A stretch of DNA of 30,177 nt, from NCBI GenBank assembly GCA_015179045.1, contig WHUZ01000204.1, positions 1 through 30,177 of the forward strand. The letters run 5' to 3'. Positions 19,122 to 28,718 of this stretch are shown one piece after another. The translations under genes were made by a program, and so were the position numbers. A model generated the notes under the pieces. It had not been told where the DNA came from. It saw only the letters and a list, made by a program, of their open reading frames with translations, and ran no database searches. The DNA is from Kalaharituber pfeilii. Taxonomy: Eukaryota > Ascomycota > Pezizomycetes > Pezizales > Pezizaceae. Within the stretch, counting starts at the first letter, position 1, and the number at the start of each line of letters is the position of its first letter.

Positions 19122-19845
19122 ATGTAGATATCTAAGAGAGCCAAGATCATTAACTATACATACAAATATAAGCAAGTCACTAACTAGCCTATATAGATAC
19201 TCCTATATATACTGACCACACTACTAGGTAGTACTAGTAGTTTTATCTTTTAGTACAATAGTTTATAAATGGTCAGTTACAATCTATAACAGTACTATTA
19301 GTTAAGTTGCTAGTTCAAATCTTCCCTGTAGTATAGTGTTCATATTAGTATAAGCTGAGTCGATATAAGCTTTTAACAAAATTCCTCTAATCCTACTAAA
19401 ACCTTATACAGGAACTGAATAGTAGTTATACATTATCATATTGACTCAGTCATACTGCATATACAATCCGATCTGGCTCACTTAGTAGTCAAGTAGTAGT
19501 TATATATTCTTGCACCGACTCAGCTATACTATATATACTTACCGACTCAACCCAACTCAAACCTGACGAATATGAATACTAAATACATTTATTGGTATTA
19601 TATATCAAATAATGTATATATGCTATAAAACTTGGTACTGACTCAACTTATATTGGTGTGAAAACTACTCAGCTTATACTAGCTCACTGCCAAGTAGTAG
19701 TTGTATATTTTTATACCAACTCAGTCACACTATACATACAACTTATACTGGCTCACTTGGCAGCTGAGTATAATGAACCAACCTCTACCATAACTGAAAT
19801 ACTCCTTCCATACGTGACACATAAGATCTGAGGCCCCGAGACCCT
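19122..19845. other. AT-rich region with degenerate repeats, no gene
   Basis: No coding region. A roughly 95-bp unit (TGGCTCACTTGGCAG..., AGTAGTAGTTRTATATT, CCGACTCAGTCACACTATA) occurs at about 19442-19538 and again at 19670-19762, with partial copies between (19630-19660). Looks like old, decayed repeat DNA. Confidence 0.4.
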
Positions 19846-20120
19846 ACCATAGCTAGAACTTCTGCCAAGCCGCCATGTAGTAGTAGTACCTGAAAGTCTA
19901 ACTCTTACCGCTTGCCCTAAGTCCTTATATATAGCAGCCACTTGTATTTCAGTCACTGCCTGTATGTTCCTACATATTTCCTACCACAACCTGAACTCTT
20001 GCCGAGCCACTGCATAGTGGCAGTACCTAAAAGCTCTGATCCTCGCCACCTACCCTGAGTCCTTATTCACAGCAGCCACTTGCATCCCAATCATTGCCCG
20101 TATGTTCCTGCATATTCTCT
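19846..20120. repeat. 138-bp imperfect tandem duplication
   Basis: Two consecutive units, about 19846-19982 and 19983-20120. Landmarks GTATGTTCCT (19962 and 20100) and GTCCTTAT (19921 and 20059) are both 138 bp apart. Differences are largely transitions. No gene. Confidence 0.75.
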
Positions 20121-20508
20121 TATATCCATGATTTATCTAGAATGTTCTCCTGTATTAGCTCAAAGTTTCTTCTATACTAGTTTGTTCTTCTGCCAAGTTT
20201 CTAGGCTTGTTTGAGTCTTCTATATCAAGAATGTTTTTCTGCTAAGATTTCTGAGCTCTCTATAAAGGAGACTCATTCCTATATCCTTCTCTACTCCTCA
20301 TATAATAACTTGTATTCACACTTAGGCTATATATAATTCTGTATACATTCCTCTATATTATATAGCACTAACTGTCTCTACTTACTATAAACTCCACTGC
20401 CTCCTTAGTACCTACTGCCTCTCTAGCACATGCTACCTACCCTGTATCTCGACCCTGGCCTTGACTCATTCTTTATACTTTGATATGTTACACCAATTAA
20501 TTGCTACT
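20121..20508. other. Pyrimidine-rich region, no gene
   Basis: T/C-rich on the plus strand, with TATA-like segments. It precedes the decayed gag at 20509 and might be its leader or LTR remnant, but I see no LTR ends. Confidence 0.3.
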
Positions 20509-21700
20509 ATGTCTGAAACCCCAGAAATCGCCAGCAACTCAACTGGTAACTCCTGTAACATAGCAGTGTAAATCGCGACTACCTAGAGAGCTCTATGTAC
20601 TACTATCACTACCACTCCTCTAGTCCTTGATGACTTCCTGACTATTTCCGTTAGCACTCCTAGAAAGTTTGTAACCTACATCTCCTTAGTTTATAGTAGT
20701 GGAGTGATCTTAGCAATCCAAGAAGTTATAGCAAACTTCAATATACCTAAGCATGATACTACTAAGGTGGCCAAAACTCTATGAAAGTACTATTACCAAA
20801 GCTTCCATTATAGTATCCAGCAATGACTCAATGCTATCTTAGTACAAACCATAACTTAGAGAAATACCTAAGTAATGGAAAGTTCCAAGGCCCCGAAAGT
20901 TGCAGACCCAATCCTATTTGATGAAATCAGAGAGAGTTTGTAACTCAGTTATATTTTATCTTCAATACCAACCTATCCTGCTATCACAATGATAACAAGA
21001 AACTCTCCTATACTACCTTCTACCTGTTCGAAAATACTAGGCAATGGTTCCAACCCTACTTCAATGAAAGTATAGAACAAGTCACCTTCATAGACTATAC
21101 TGGATTGGTCGCTGCTTGGAGAGCTGCTTTCGATGATCCTGATACTAGAACGACTACCGAAAAGAAACTAAAAGTACTTGAGCAAGATAATGATAATTGT
21201 TCCATCTACTATATGAAATTTATCCCCCTGGCCATAACTCTTAAACACGATAACTAAACAAAAATTGACTTTTTTCGAAATGGACTCTAGTTCCAGCTTA
21301 AGAACTACCTCATTAGCATACTTATCAAGCCGACTGACTTCAATACTTTTGTTAGGCTGTGTATAGGTATTGATAATAAAGACAGAGCCTTACATACCTC
21401 TACTCCTACCTCTATCAATAAACCCACTACCACTTACCTTTTATAAGCCCCTAGAGAAACTGTTTTAATAGAGCTCTTAGCAACTCAAACTCAAATTAGC
21501 TAGAAACAAGAACTCCTCACCGATAAAGAAAAAAAGAGGCGCTGGGAAAATCATTTGTGTATGTACTAGTACTGCAAACAACAAGAGTATTGGGCCACCA
21601 ATTGCTCACTTCAAGGAAGAACTCAAATGATTAGAACCGCTAATACTGAAATCCCTAGTTCCTCTCCACCCCCTTCTATATCACTTCTAAGCTAAAAAAC
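20509..21700 (+). pseudogene. gag: Decayed Gypsy gag (element G)
   Basis: From ATG 20509 (MSETPEIASNSTGNS). After many stops and a frame change near 20950 comes a clear Gypsy capsid pattern: PKVADPILFDEIRE, SYTTFYLFENTRQWFQPYFN, TGLVAAWRAAFDDPDTRTTT, IYYMKFIPLAITLKHD. Near 21555-21600 a decayed zinc knuckle follows (CKQQEYWATNC, with an expected Gly-His changed to Glu-Tyr). Cut off just before the LTR at 21730; no pol is present to the right on this strand. Not functional. Confidence 0.75.
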
Positions 21701-21729
21701 TAGTACCCTCTTCAGCATATGATAGCTAT

Positions 21730-22385
21730 TGTTAGCATAGGCATCGCTGGACTCATGGGGGTAACTCTTGAGGTGACTCTGGGTTCATGAAGGCAGCGAA
21801 ACAGATAACAAAAGATTACGTAAGAGTGTTAAGTGAGAGTTCAACTTAGAATACTACTTATATCTTGATTTCCTTCTAGCTAACTGTTCAGCTCATTTAT
21901 ATAGACTTCCGGCTGTCATACATGACTAGTCAATTGACAGTAATATGATGATAAACATGCTAAGGGATACAGGCAGAGAAATGTAATAGAAAACACGTAT
22001 CAGAAAGATCTGTAATAGCAGAAAAGGTATGAATGTAATAGAAGTATGTATTAGAAAGCTCTGTGGGAGCCGGAAAGGCGTGAACGTAATGGAGGCACGC
22101 GTTAGAAAGGTCTGCGGTACCCAGAAAGGCGTGAACATAATGGAGGCATGTGTTAGGAAGATCTGGGGTAGCCGGAAAGCCATGAACGTAATAAAAACAT
22201 GCATCAAAAAGGTCTGTAATGCATGTGCGTATATTAGTAGACTATATGCAACTTCAACACACACTTCAGTAGACAACTACTATTTACCCGTGGACGTTGC
22301 CTAGTGGTGATCAGTCACATCTTTAGCATACATCTCTAGTGGTGCTTCCGAAACCGACTCTGTAAGTCTTACCTTAGCTGTAATA
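21730..22385 (-). repeat. 3' LTR of minus-strand chromovirus (element C)
   Basis: Minus orientation: TATTACAGCTAAGG (decayed from TGTTAC) to GCCTATGCTAACA. Related to the LTRs at 907 and 27976 (shared ATATACGCACATGCATTA, TATATAA box at 21896-21903, hairpin 21850-21864). Next to it at 22386 is TTACCCCC, on the minus strand the same purine tract as in element M, so this is a 3' LTR. Contains a 51-bp repeat array. Confidence 0.8.
21981..22222. repeat. 51-bp tandem repeat array inside an LTR
   Basis: Units start at 21981 (52 bp), 22033, 22084, 22135 and 22186 (partial). Consensus begins ACGTAATGGAGGCA and ends GGAAAGGCGTGA. The period is a multiple of three, so it keeps an open plus-strand frame (22029-22304) reading a 17-residue repeat with VRKxCGSRKGVN; this is most likely incidental. 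The other LTRs of the family have only a single related GTAATAGAAA segment. Confidence 0.9.
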
Positions 22386-22779
22386 TTACCCCCTATTTTA
22401 GAGCTTTTTTGCCCTGAAAAGCTTCTAAACATCCGAAAATCTATTTGGTAGAGTCAGTATATGCTTTTGTATGGCTAAGAGTGTCAGCGTACCCTATACA
22501 TAGAGTACTAGTGATTCATTGTAAGTACAATAGCCAATGGTAAGACTGGTGTGTTCTACACTTAAATTCAGTGTTAGCCATTAAACCACTTCTTAGGTAA
22601 AACTCTGTGGGAAACCCTTAAGAGTATGGAAGGTATAATACCTACGTGAGGTTGTAGTTTTACTAGCTAGACCTCGGTAGTACCAAATAATATATTATGA
22701 TGCCTGTAAAGTGGAGTCTTTAGACTTTCGTAGGTGACTTGTATAGAATTCTATAACAGATTCCAGCAGACAATATAAT
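22386..22779 (-). other. Polypurine tract and 3' untranslated part of element C
   Basis: No frame. Begins with the C5 run (minus-strand purine tract) and shares scattered segments with 9674-9921 (e.g. AAGACTGGTGTGTTCT). Confidence 0.5.
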
Positions 22780-23610
22780 TACCAATTGGCTCCTATATAC
22801 CATCTTCGTTGTACCCCTGCTAACGGATTCGATATTTGACTTAGCCCCGAACCTTGTGGCTGTCAATAGTATGGTCGATATCATAGCAGAGTTCTTGTTC
22901 ATTACTGTCAAGGTCTGTATTATTATCTCAGGTTTGGAAGGGCTTGAGAAAGCTGATATATATAATTCTATGTAGTTGGATACTCTGAGGCAGTTCAAGT
23001 TCGGTTGTTACGCAACTTAGCTAGTCCTCTACTGCCAGTGAGGTGAAGCACGGTTATCCGAGACGTGTATTATTTTTGAGGTTGAATCCGTATAGGCTTT
23101 CGAAGGGTGTACAGCCGTAAGTTGATATTTTCGAGGTGCTATATACATGTATGCGGTCAGTGCTGCATATGTGTGTAAATAGTCGGTATCGTGTGTCTGT
23201 ATATGTTCGGTGCCGTGTGCCTATATATGGTCGGTGCTGTCTGCCTGTATATTATTGGTGCCATATATGGTCAGAGTTGTGAGTCTGTATGCAGTCAGTG
23301 CCACACGCCTTTCACTTACATAGGTTGGCCAGGTCTATGAGCCATTTTCTGGCTGGTGAATTATTGCAGTGAGGCATCGAACCGAGTAACAGATTTGACT
23401 CCACTTTGGCATTGGTATTGGGTTCGGTAGGCATGTCAGTTAGCTTTTACCTTTTGGCGACGTATGTTTGTGTAGCTTCTCTCTATTTGTTTCAGTAGGG
23501 GTTCCTTAATATCACTTCTTGAGTACGATATACCTCCCAGTGGCTCGTGACCTCTAGGGGTTCCTCAATAGGGTTGCCGTTGGTGAGTAGTTGCCTATCT
23601 TTTAAGAGCT
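22780..23610 (-). pseudogene. pol: Element C chromodomain and integrase remains
   Basis: Chromodomain at about 22780-22920 (TDLDSNEQELCYDIDHTID then HKVRG*VKYRIR*QGYNEDG), matching element M residue by residue; the Trp before QGY is a TAG. Integrase C-terminal part about 23000-23120 and zinc-finger/core scraps about 23330-23600, separated by a repeat array. Many stops and deletions. Confidence 0.75.
23151..23312. repeat. About 24-bp minisatellite inside integrase remains
   Basis: Six or seven imperfect copies of GTATATGGTCGGTGCCGTGTGCCT. Interrupts the decayed integrase of element C. Confidence 0.7.
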
Positions 23611-24500
23611 AGATTTCCAGACCTGCGGGTTTATCGTAATATAGCATCGGCTTTCCCATTATTGCTTCCCTTGTAAGATATGATAGTAAAGTCCAGTTTG
23701 CACATCTTCATGTGTCAGTTTGCTTGCCGGGAGTTAAGTTTCTGCTTGGTGGTGATCTGTAAAGATATCGACGTATATCTCCTGTAGCCAGGTTTACCAT
23801 CTGAAGCAGTCAACGATTTCCAACAGCTCCTTATCATGGATAGTATAATTTTATTCGGCTATGTTGAGGAGGCTTGTAAGTGAAAGTTGATTGAGTGTAG
23901 TATTATAATTCTGTTCTCATCATGGTGTTGGAGAGAGTGATGGTAAGAGCTTAGTAAGATGCATCGGTTTCCATAATCATCTTCAGGGTTCTATCTCATG
24001 ATCATGCTCAGTGTTCTATCCTATAGGCAGAGTACTGATGCATCGGTTTCCATAATCGTCTTCAAGGTTCTATACCATGATCGCCTTTATGGTTTTATCC
24101 TATGATCACCTTTAGAGTTTTATCCTATGAGCGGAATACTAGGGTGAATAGGAAATGCTTGCTTGAGTTTATCGAATGACTGTTGTTATGCATTGCCTTG
24201 TATGTTATCCATAAGGGAGGTAAGCAGTTTCGCTTCAGCATTGTAGTTCTTAATGAACCGGTATAGCAGTTGGCATGGTGTTAAGCTTGTAGCCATTAAT
24301 GGTATGGCTAAGAAGGACTGTCTTCTATATGGCTAGTCCATGGTCAAGTGGTAGTTGTAGTATCTATTACACGGTCATACTACCCCATCGATAGTCTTCC
24401 AATTTTCATCTATCATTTCCTGACAACTCCAGAAGGCACGTCAGTATATTCGAACAGGTTTTCATCACCTGACTGATTTCAAATGAGGCGTGCTTATGTG
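23611..24500 (-). pseudogene. pol: Element C RNase H and C-terminal RT remains
   Basis: Minus strand. Parts equivalent to the RNase H of element M are recognisable at 23620-23900 (the region around FASKQ...NSRQAN and the LLEIVD counterpart) and IMETDAS near 23965 and again near 24030. 24140-24430 gives weak RT thumb/connection similarity. Strongly broken. Confidence 0.6.
23960..24130. repeat. Duplicated and repeated segment at the RNase H active-site region
   Basis: GATGCATCGGTTTCCATAAT occurs at about 23961 and 24032, and the TTCTATCCTATGATC-like motif is repeated about six times through 24130. The repeats bracket the codons for the first RNase H Asp. Confidence 0.7.
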
Positions 24501-24865
24501 ACTAGGTGAAGTATTTACCATTGCAGGTCTGGCATAAGTGGAAGGGGTGCCGGTTCGGTACTGTGGTCTTATTAAGTTCTCATTTAGTCCACACGTGAAT
24601 GTAGTGAGCCATACTTTTTCCGGACAGATAGTATCGGTGCTAGCTGTAAGTCTTGAACACCTGATCTTACCAGTGGGTGGATGTTCTTCCAGATACGCCT
24701 TCCAAGCTTTATCTTTCAGGGTAGTCTTGTATTATCGGGCCATTGGGTACTTCAGTACTAGGGTCATTGAGTGGGATCTCATGATACCTGGATCGGTTGA
24801 GGTGCCTGGCTGCTTGCTCCTCAGAGAACACTTGAGCATAACGTTTGTAACATTCACATTAATTA
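24501..24865 (-). pseudogene. pol: Element C reverse transcriptase, N-terminal part
   Basis: Minus strand: YAQVFSEEQAARHL, YHEIPLNDPSTEVPNGPI, a PTGKIR-like stretch, NKTTVPNRHPFHL and GKYFT. This order is the start of a Gypsy RT up to the first catalytic motif. Several stops and a deletion to the left. Confidence 0.7.
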
Positions 24866-25222
24866 TTAGTAGTACATTGCCTTCTTCCAATGATCCCTTC
24901 CAAAATGCGAAACAGAAACAGGTGGCAGAAACAGAAACAGATGGAAGGAATAGAAACAGGTGGAAGAAATAAAAACAGGTGGAAGAATAATTTCATCACA
25001 AGAAACAATAAAATCAAGGGAATCATAAACCAAACACCGGTTTTTGCCATTAACAGAGGAACCTTTTCTTTCGAGAGAAAAAAATTTGCTACTATCTATA
25101 CATTCCGTATCAAAGTCAAGTACAGTACTAGAGATCACATTACCTGATTTATCCTGAACGCCGGAAAAAACAAATGCAGTATTCAAAATATTAACTACTT
25201 TCAGGGAGCTCCTGCCGTACAT
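24866..25222 (-). pseudogene. Element C protease-like region
   Basis: An open minus-strand frame of 118 codons. Residues 1-80 (VVNILNTAFVFSGVQDKSGN...) lie where the protease/linker of the related elements is found, but I see no certain D-S/T-G. Residues about 85-110 are repeats (LFLFLPPVSV) encoded by the array at 24905-24990. Confidence 0.4.
24905..24990. repeat. Short GA-rich tandem array
   Basis: Four to five imperfect copies of an AGAAACAGRTGGAAGRAAT unit of 17-19 bp on the plus strand. Confidence 0.75.
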
Positions 25223-25449
25223 TTATAGGTCTAACCTGGTCCTTCTAATGAGGTCTTGGGTGTCCCTTATTCTTCCTGAATTGCTATAGGCTGACTTCCT
25301 TATTCATGTTAAGCTCAGTGATTGGATGACAAGTCTCTCGGTGGTGGTCATTCTACTAGTCGATGTTTGTAGTTATTAGCAGAGAGCTTAGAAGAGTAGT
25401 TGGCAATTGACGCAGCTTTTTCCAGCAGTTTATCCTGCTTTTCTAGAGA
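25223..25449. other. Element C, decayed gag-pol linker
   Basis: No convincing frame. Lies between gag remains and protease-like remains of element C. Confidence 0.35.
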
Positions 25450-26420
25450 ATGATTTAGGCTACTTCACCTTAGGCAGAGGTAAGCAGGGCCTTGAGCAGA
25501 ACTGGCGACGGTGGCGGCAGGACTTTGAGGGGTTGCATGAGGTCTTCTGACAACGGGAGGCTCACATGTAGAGCATATAAGATTGGTTGTGCGAGTGTAG
25601 GAAGGTGAGAGCCCTGTAGTATGGCTAGGAGTAGGAATTACTTTGGGATAATATGCTGACTTGATGGTCCTTCGAATCTGCATGAGTCTATAACCTGATG
25701 GGGTTGGGCATCTTTTGACATTGTTAGTAGGGTGAGAGCAGATATCCTTCACCTATTGAGTATTCTGAATCTTTTGAGCTTTTTCGGCTTTCCAGGGAAT
25801 CACTTTGGCTGCTCCACCTTAGGCAGAGGTAGTGGGACCTCGAGTGGAAATAGCGATGGTGATGGCAACGGGACTCTGAGTAGCAGCAGAGTTCTGGGTA
25901 GTGGCAAGGCTCCGAGCAGTGGGAGTCTGATCGACGGCGGGACTTCCAAGTAGTGATGGGACTCCAAGCCGCAGCGAGAGGGTCTTTGAGCAGCAGTAGA
26001 ACTCTGAGTAGTAGCACGAGTCTGAGTGGCGGCGGGTCCCTGAGTAGTAGCAGGAATTCTACCCCTCAATTTTGAGTAGGGCTGTATATATGATTCATGG
26101 TGGTTGGTCATCTCCGGACATCACGATATCCATTATCAGTGAGGAGGGGCTGGGCGGTTGGAGTATTGGGAGAGACGAGGGAGCGACCATTGGAATTCTG
26201 GTAGTGTCTCCACCAGGTCTTTGCAGATCCATCCAGGTAATAGGAGATACTCCTGTTCTTAGTGCTATCACTTTCAACATTACATACCTGAAAATACTCT
26301 TCCATGGAGAAGAAGAAGTCCTCCCGTTCATTGTGCGGATACCTTGGGAGGTGCAGTGGCTACCAGATTCGCTTCTGCATCAGCAAATTTTTACTTCTAG
26401 TTCTGAAGCATTCTGGACAG
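25450..26420 (-). pseudogene. gag: Element C gag remains with Ser/Pro-rich repeats
   Basis: Minus strand. 26108-26420: APPKVSAQ, a GREDL-like start, EEYFQVCNVESDSTKNRSI and YYLDGSAKTWWRHYQN, a typical Gypsy capsid N-terminus. 25460-26060 is low-complexity (runs of Leu, Ser, Arg, Pro depending on frame) caused by repeat expansion. No intact zinc knuckle seen. No 5' LTR found to the right. Confidence 0.65.
25820..26055. repeat. About 24-bp imperfect repeat array in gag
   Basis: Repeated GGGACTCTGAGTAGCAGCAG-like units on the plus strand (e.g. CTCTGAGTAG at 25894 and 26006, CTGAGTGGCGG at 26022, CTGAGTAGTAG at 26040). In addition 25431-25530 and 25780-25880 are a direct duplication offset by 349 bp (TTAGGCAGAGG at 25470 and 25819). 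Confidence 0.6.
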
Positions 26421-26768
26421 TCCTGGTCCTCAGGTACAAATTGATACACAATGATAACCATAGTCCAACCAGGTCCGCTTTACTAATTTTTGGCTTAACC
26501 CGGTCTCTCATAAATTTGCCTTACTTTCCCTAGTCTTGTACTATTTAACCTGTATTATTCAAGTCTCTCTGGTACCGGTAGTACACCTTTTGCATCTTGT
26601 ATATTTATTCAGGTCTCAATTGATCTAAATCAATAAGTCCAAGAGTCTCTTCAGAAATTTAATATTGTAAACATGCTTTACCCGCTCTCATCTATCTAGG
26701 AGATCCACCCGATCATGCCTCGGCCCTTCATTCTTTATCTTGCAATCCCACTCACTATTGAGTTCTCT
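26421..26768. other. No gene seen
   Basis: Unique, moderately AT-rich sequence. May include the missing leader of element C, but no LTR ends are visible. Confidence 0.3.
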
Positions 26769-26940
26769 CTGTCCGTCTATTGGACTGTCTGTCCGACCAT
26801 GCAGGCAGACTATCCATCCACCCACTGTCCATCCGTCCAACCGTCTATCCGTCTGACTATCCATCCGACTGTCTATCCGACCGTCCATCCAATAAGGCCG
26901 TCCATGTAGCTAGACCGTCTATCTGACCATCAAGCAATCC
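26769..26940. repeat. Degenerate TCCG/TCTA/TCCA tetranucleotide-based minisatellite
   Basis: Plus strand is a run of CCATCCGTCCAACCGTCTATCC-type variants, with weaker copies to about 27050. Short frames here are by-products. Confidence 0.75.
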
Positions 26941-27368
26941 AAGCTATCCCATTATCCCTTTCAGTCATCCATTTCGACATCATACATCTAGTTATCCCAC
27001 CTACCAATCATTCCGCCATCTACCCACCTATCCACTATGACTATCCGACCAGTCCATAATATACAATTACTTACACCATGTTCATAATCTATATAAATAG
27101 ACTGTACTCGTACACACATTATTATTCGGCCTCAGTTTAACATAGCCATACATGAAGAATATATCTCCCCCCGGCCAGCAATTAATGAGATAAAAAAAAA
27201 AAAAAAAAAATCTGTCCTGAATCGACTATGCGCACAAACAATATACCCTGCCTTCTCAAAAGAACCTTATTCCTCACTAGAATTAGCCTATTCTCCACCA
27301 AATCATGTCAATTACTGCCTAACTTTGCATTGCACATATATACCTCCTAATCATCCTACTGGTCCTAA
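26941..27368. other. Low-complexity flank with an A19 run, no gene
   Basis: Nothing coding seen. Uninterrupted A19 at 27192-27210. Confidence 0.5.
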
Positions 27369-27970
27369 TCAGCACCCGCCTTCCTCGTCACTCTCATCAT
27401 TCTGACCGTCATCATTATCCTCCTCGTCTTCCTCATCTTCTTCGTATTCCTCATCTTGCTCATCCTCATCCTCCTCTTCCGTGCCAGCCATTCCATTCAC
27501 CTCATTACCATCCCTCTCCTCACGTATCTTGTCCTCCTTCTCCTCATCTCTTTCTCACCATACTTTGTTTAATATACCATTACTGCTACAAATATGAGTC
27601 GACCTCCGTATCGGAGTTGTGGCTCGATGGCTATGGCCATGTATACCTGACCGCCTCTATGACCGTGGGGCATCATCTGAGTCTGAGGCATTTCAGTTTC
27701 CCTCCAAAACTACTGCTGGTATCTGTGACTCAAGGTCAGTATCCTGCAAGCTGCCATCATCTGCCTGTTCGCCACCGTAGTCCCCTACAACTTTAGTTGG
27801 CTTTCCCAAAATTCCTTCATAGCAAGCATGATAATCTTTATCATAGGCCGTATCATCTTCTTCAACATCATCTTTGTTTCTTTTGGCACCCATAAGAGAG
27901 TTTGGTATGAATTACGACGACCTTGAGCATGTCTGGGAGGATCGGGCACGTGGCTCGCTTCCATTAGAAG

Positions 27971-27975
27971 GGTAT
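27971..27975 (+). repeat. Target-site duplication, left copy
   Basis: GGTAT immediately before the LTR; the same five bases follow it at 28714-28718. Confidence 0.92.
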
Positions 27976-28414
27976 TGTTACGGCTAAGGTGGAAACTTGC
28001 CTACCATTGTGGCAAGGGGCAAGGGTTCCACTACTAATTAGCTGCCACGGCTAAAGGTGAAGACTTAGCCGCCAAGGGGAAAACGCTGACCCTGCAATCG
28101 AATATAAGACCAACGCTGATTGACCGGACTGATCACCCGTTAGGCTTGGCTGTTGATTCTCGCATCATTTAGATAGGGCAGTACTACGGAAGGGTGTGTC
28201 ATCCGGAATGCAGTTTGATGCATACACTCGAGTTACGGAAGCTTTATTTATATACGCACATGCATTAGTACATTCGTTATCTTTGTCCCGTACTATTTTT
28301 GTATGTTTTCGTTACGTGTGCCTATTACCACCGGTATTGGCATTGATAAGGAACCGCCGCATTGCCAGCCAATTATTCATTTGTTGACCCCTCATGTATG
28401 GCTGCGCTGAAGTC

Positions 28415-28422
28415 TATATAAG
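28415..28422 (+). promoter_or_regulatory. TATA box of the solo LTR
   Basis: TATATAAG, conserved in all related LTRs of the window (minus strand at 1131, 4257, 9235, 21896). A solo LTR can act as a promoter; here it would read away from the 5' part of the split gene, i.e. antisense to it. Confidence 0.6.
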
Positions 28423-28456
28423 CGCCGGCTGGCGATAGCATAGTTAGAAGAATCAA

Positions 28457-28471
28457 GACACAAGCGGTGTC
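28457..28471 (+). promoter_or_regulatory. Conserved hairpin 34 nt after the LTR TATA box
   Basis: GACAC-AAGCG-GTGTC, a 5-bp stem with a 5-nt loop. The equivalent positions in the LTRs at 907, 4079 and 9057 have exactly the same 34-nt spacing; in 21730 it is 31 nt. Probably in the 5' end (R region) of the transcript. Confidence 0.45.
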
Positions 28472-28713
28472 CTAAGTCCTCTATAACTCTGAACCTATTG
28501 TTCTATCATTACGCCCGTGAATCGCTCCGCTCCGCTGCATGCTCCCTGCCGAGTAGCTGCCCTTCCGGTCCACCGTATACACCTCCGTAGCCATTCCGAC
28601 CCGCCGTATTCACACTTCCGGGACGACGCCGGCACCGCCGTTTTCCCCACCGTAGCCGTAACATCCGGTCCCTTCCAGCGCCCACTGGAGCCGAGCACCT
28701 CACGCCCGTAACA

Positions 28714-28718
28714 GGTAT
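28714..28718 (+). repeat. Target-site duplication, right copy
   Basis: GGTAT, matching 27971-27975. Confidence 0.92.

Larger units (their letters stand above)
27976..28713 (+). repeat. Solo LTR, best-preserved copy of the element B family
   Basis: 738 bp, TGTTACGGCTAAGG to CACGCCCGTAACA, with 5-bp duplications GGTAT on both sides and no internal region. Same family as 907-1509 but rich in CpG and GC, so probably young. Normally arises by recombination between the two LTRs of a full element. TATA box at 28415 and a perfect 5-bp-stem hairpin at 28457-28471. Confidence 0.95.

Noticed and set aside
22029..22304. 91-codon plus-strand frame made of a repeated 17-residue peptide, as a possible small repeat protein
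   Set aside because: It lies inside an LTR and is fully explained by a tandem repeat with a period divisible by three; no upstream gene signals seen.
24866..25222. 118-codon frame as a membrane or secreted protein because of its hydrophobic Phe/Leu/Pro tail
   Set aside because: The hydrophobic tail is the translation of a GA-rich tandem array and the position fits the protease region of element C.
23151..26055. Regularly spaced short repeats as a CRISPR-like array
   Set aside because: Units are contiguous or imperfect without unique spacers, inside retroelement remains of a eukaryote.
25800..26533. Overlapping long frames on both strands (103-153 codons) as new genes
   Set aside because: They sit in repeat-expanded gag remains; only the minus-strand capsid motif is homologous to known families.
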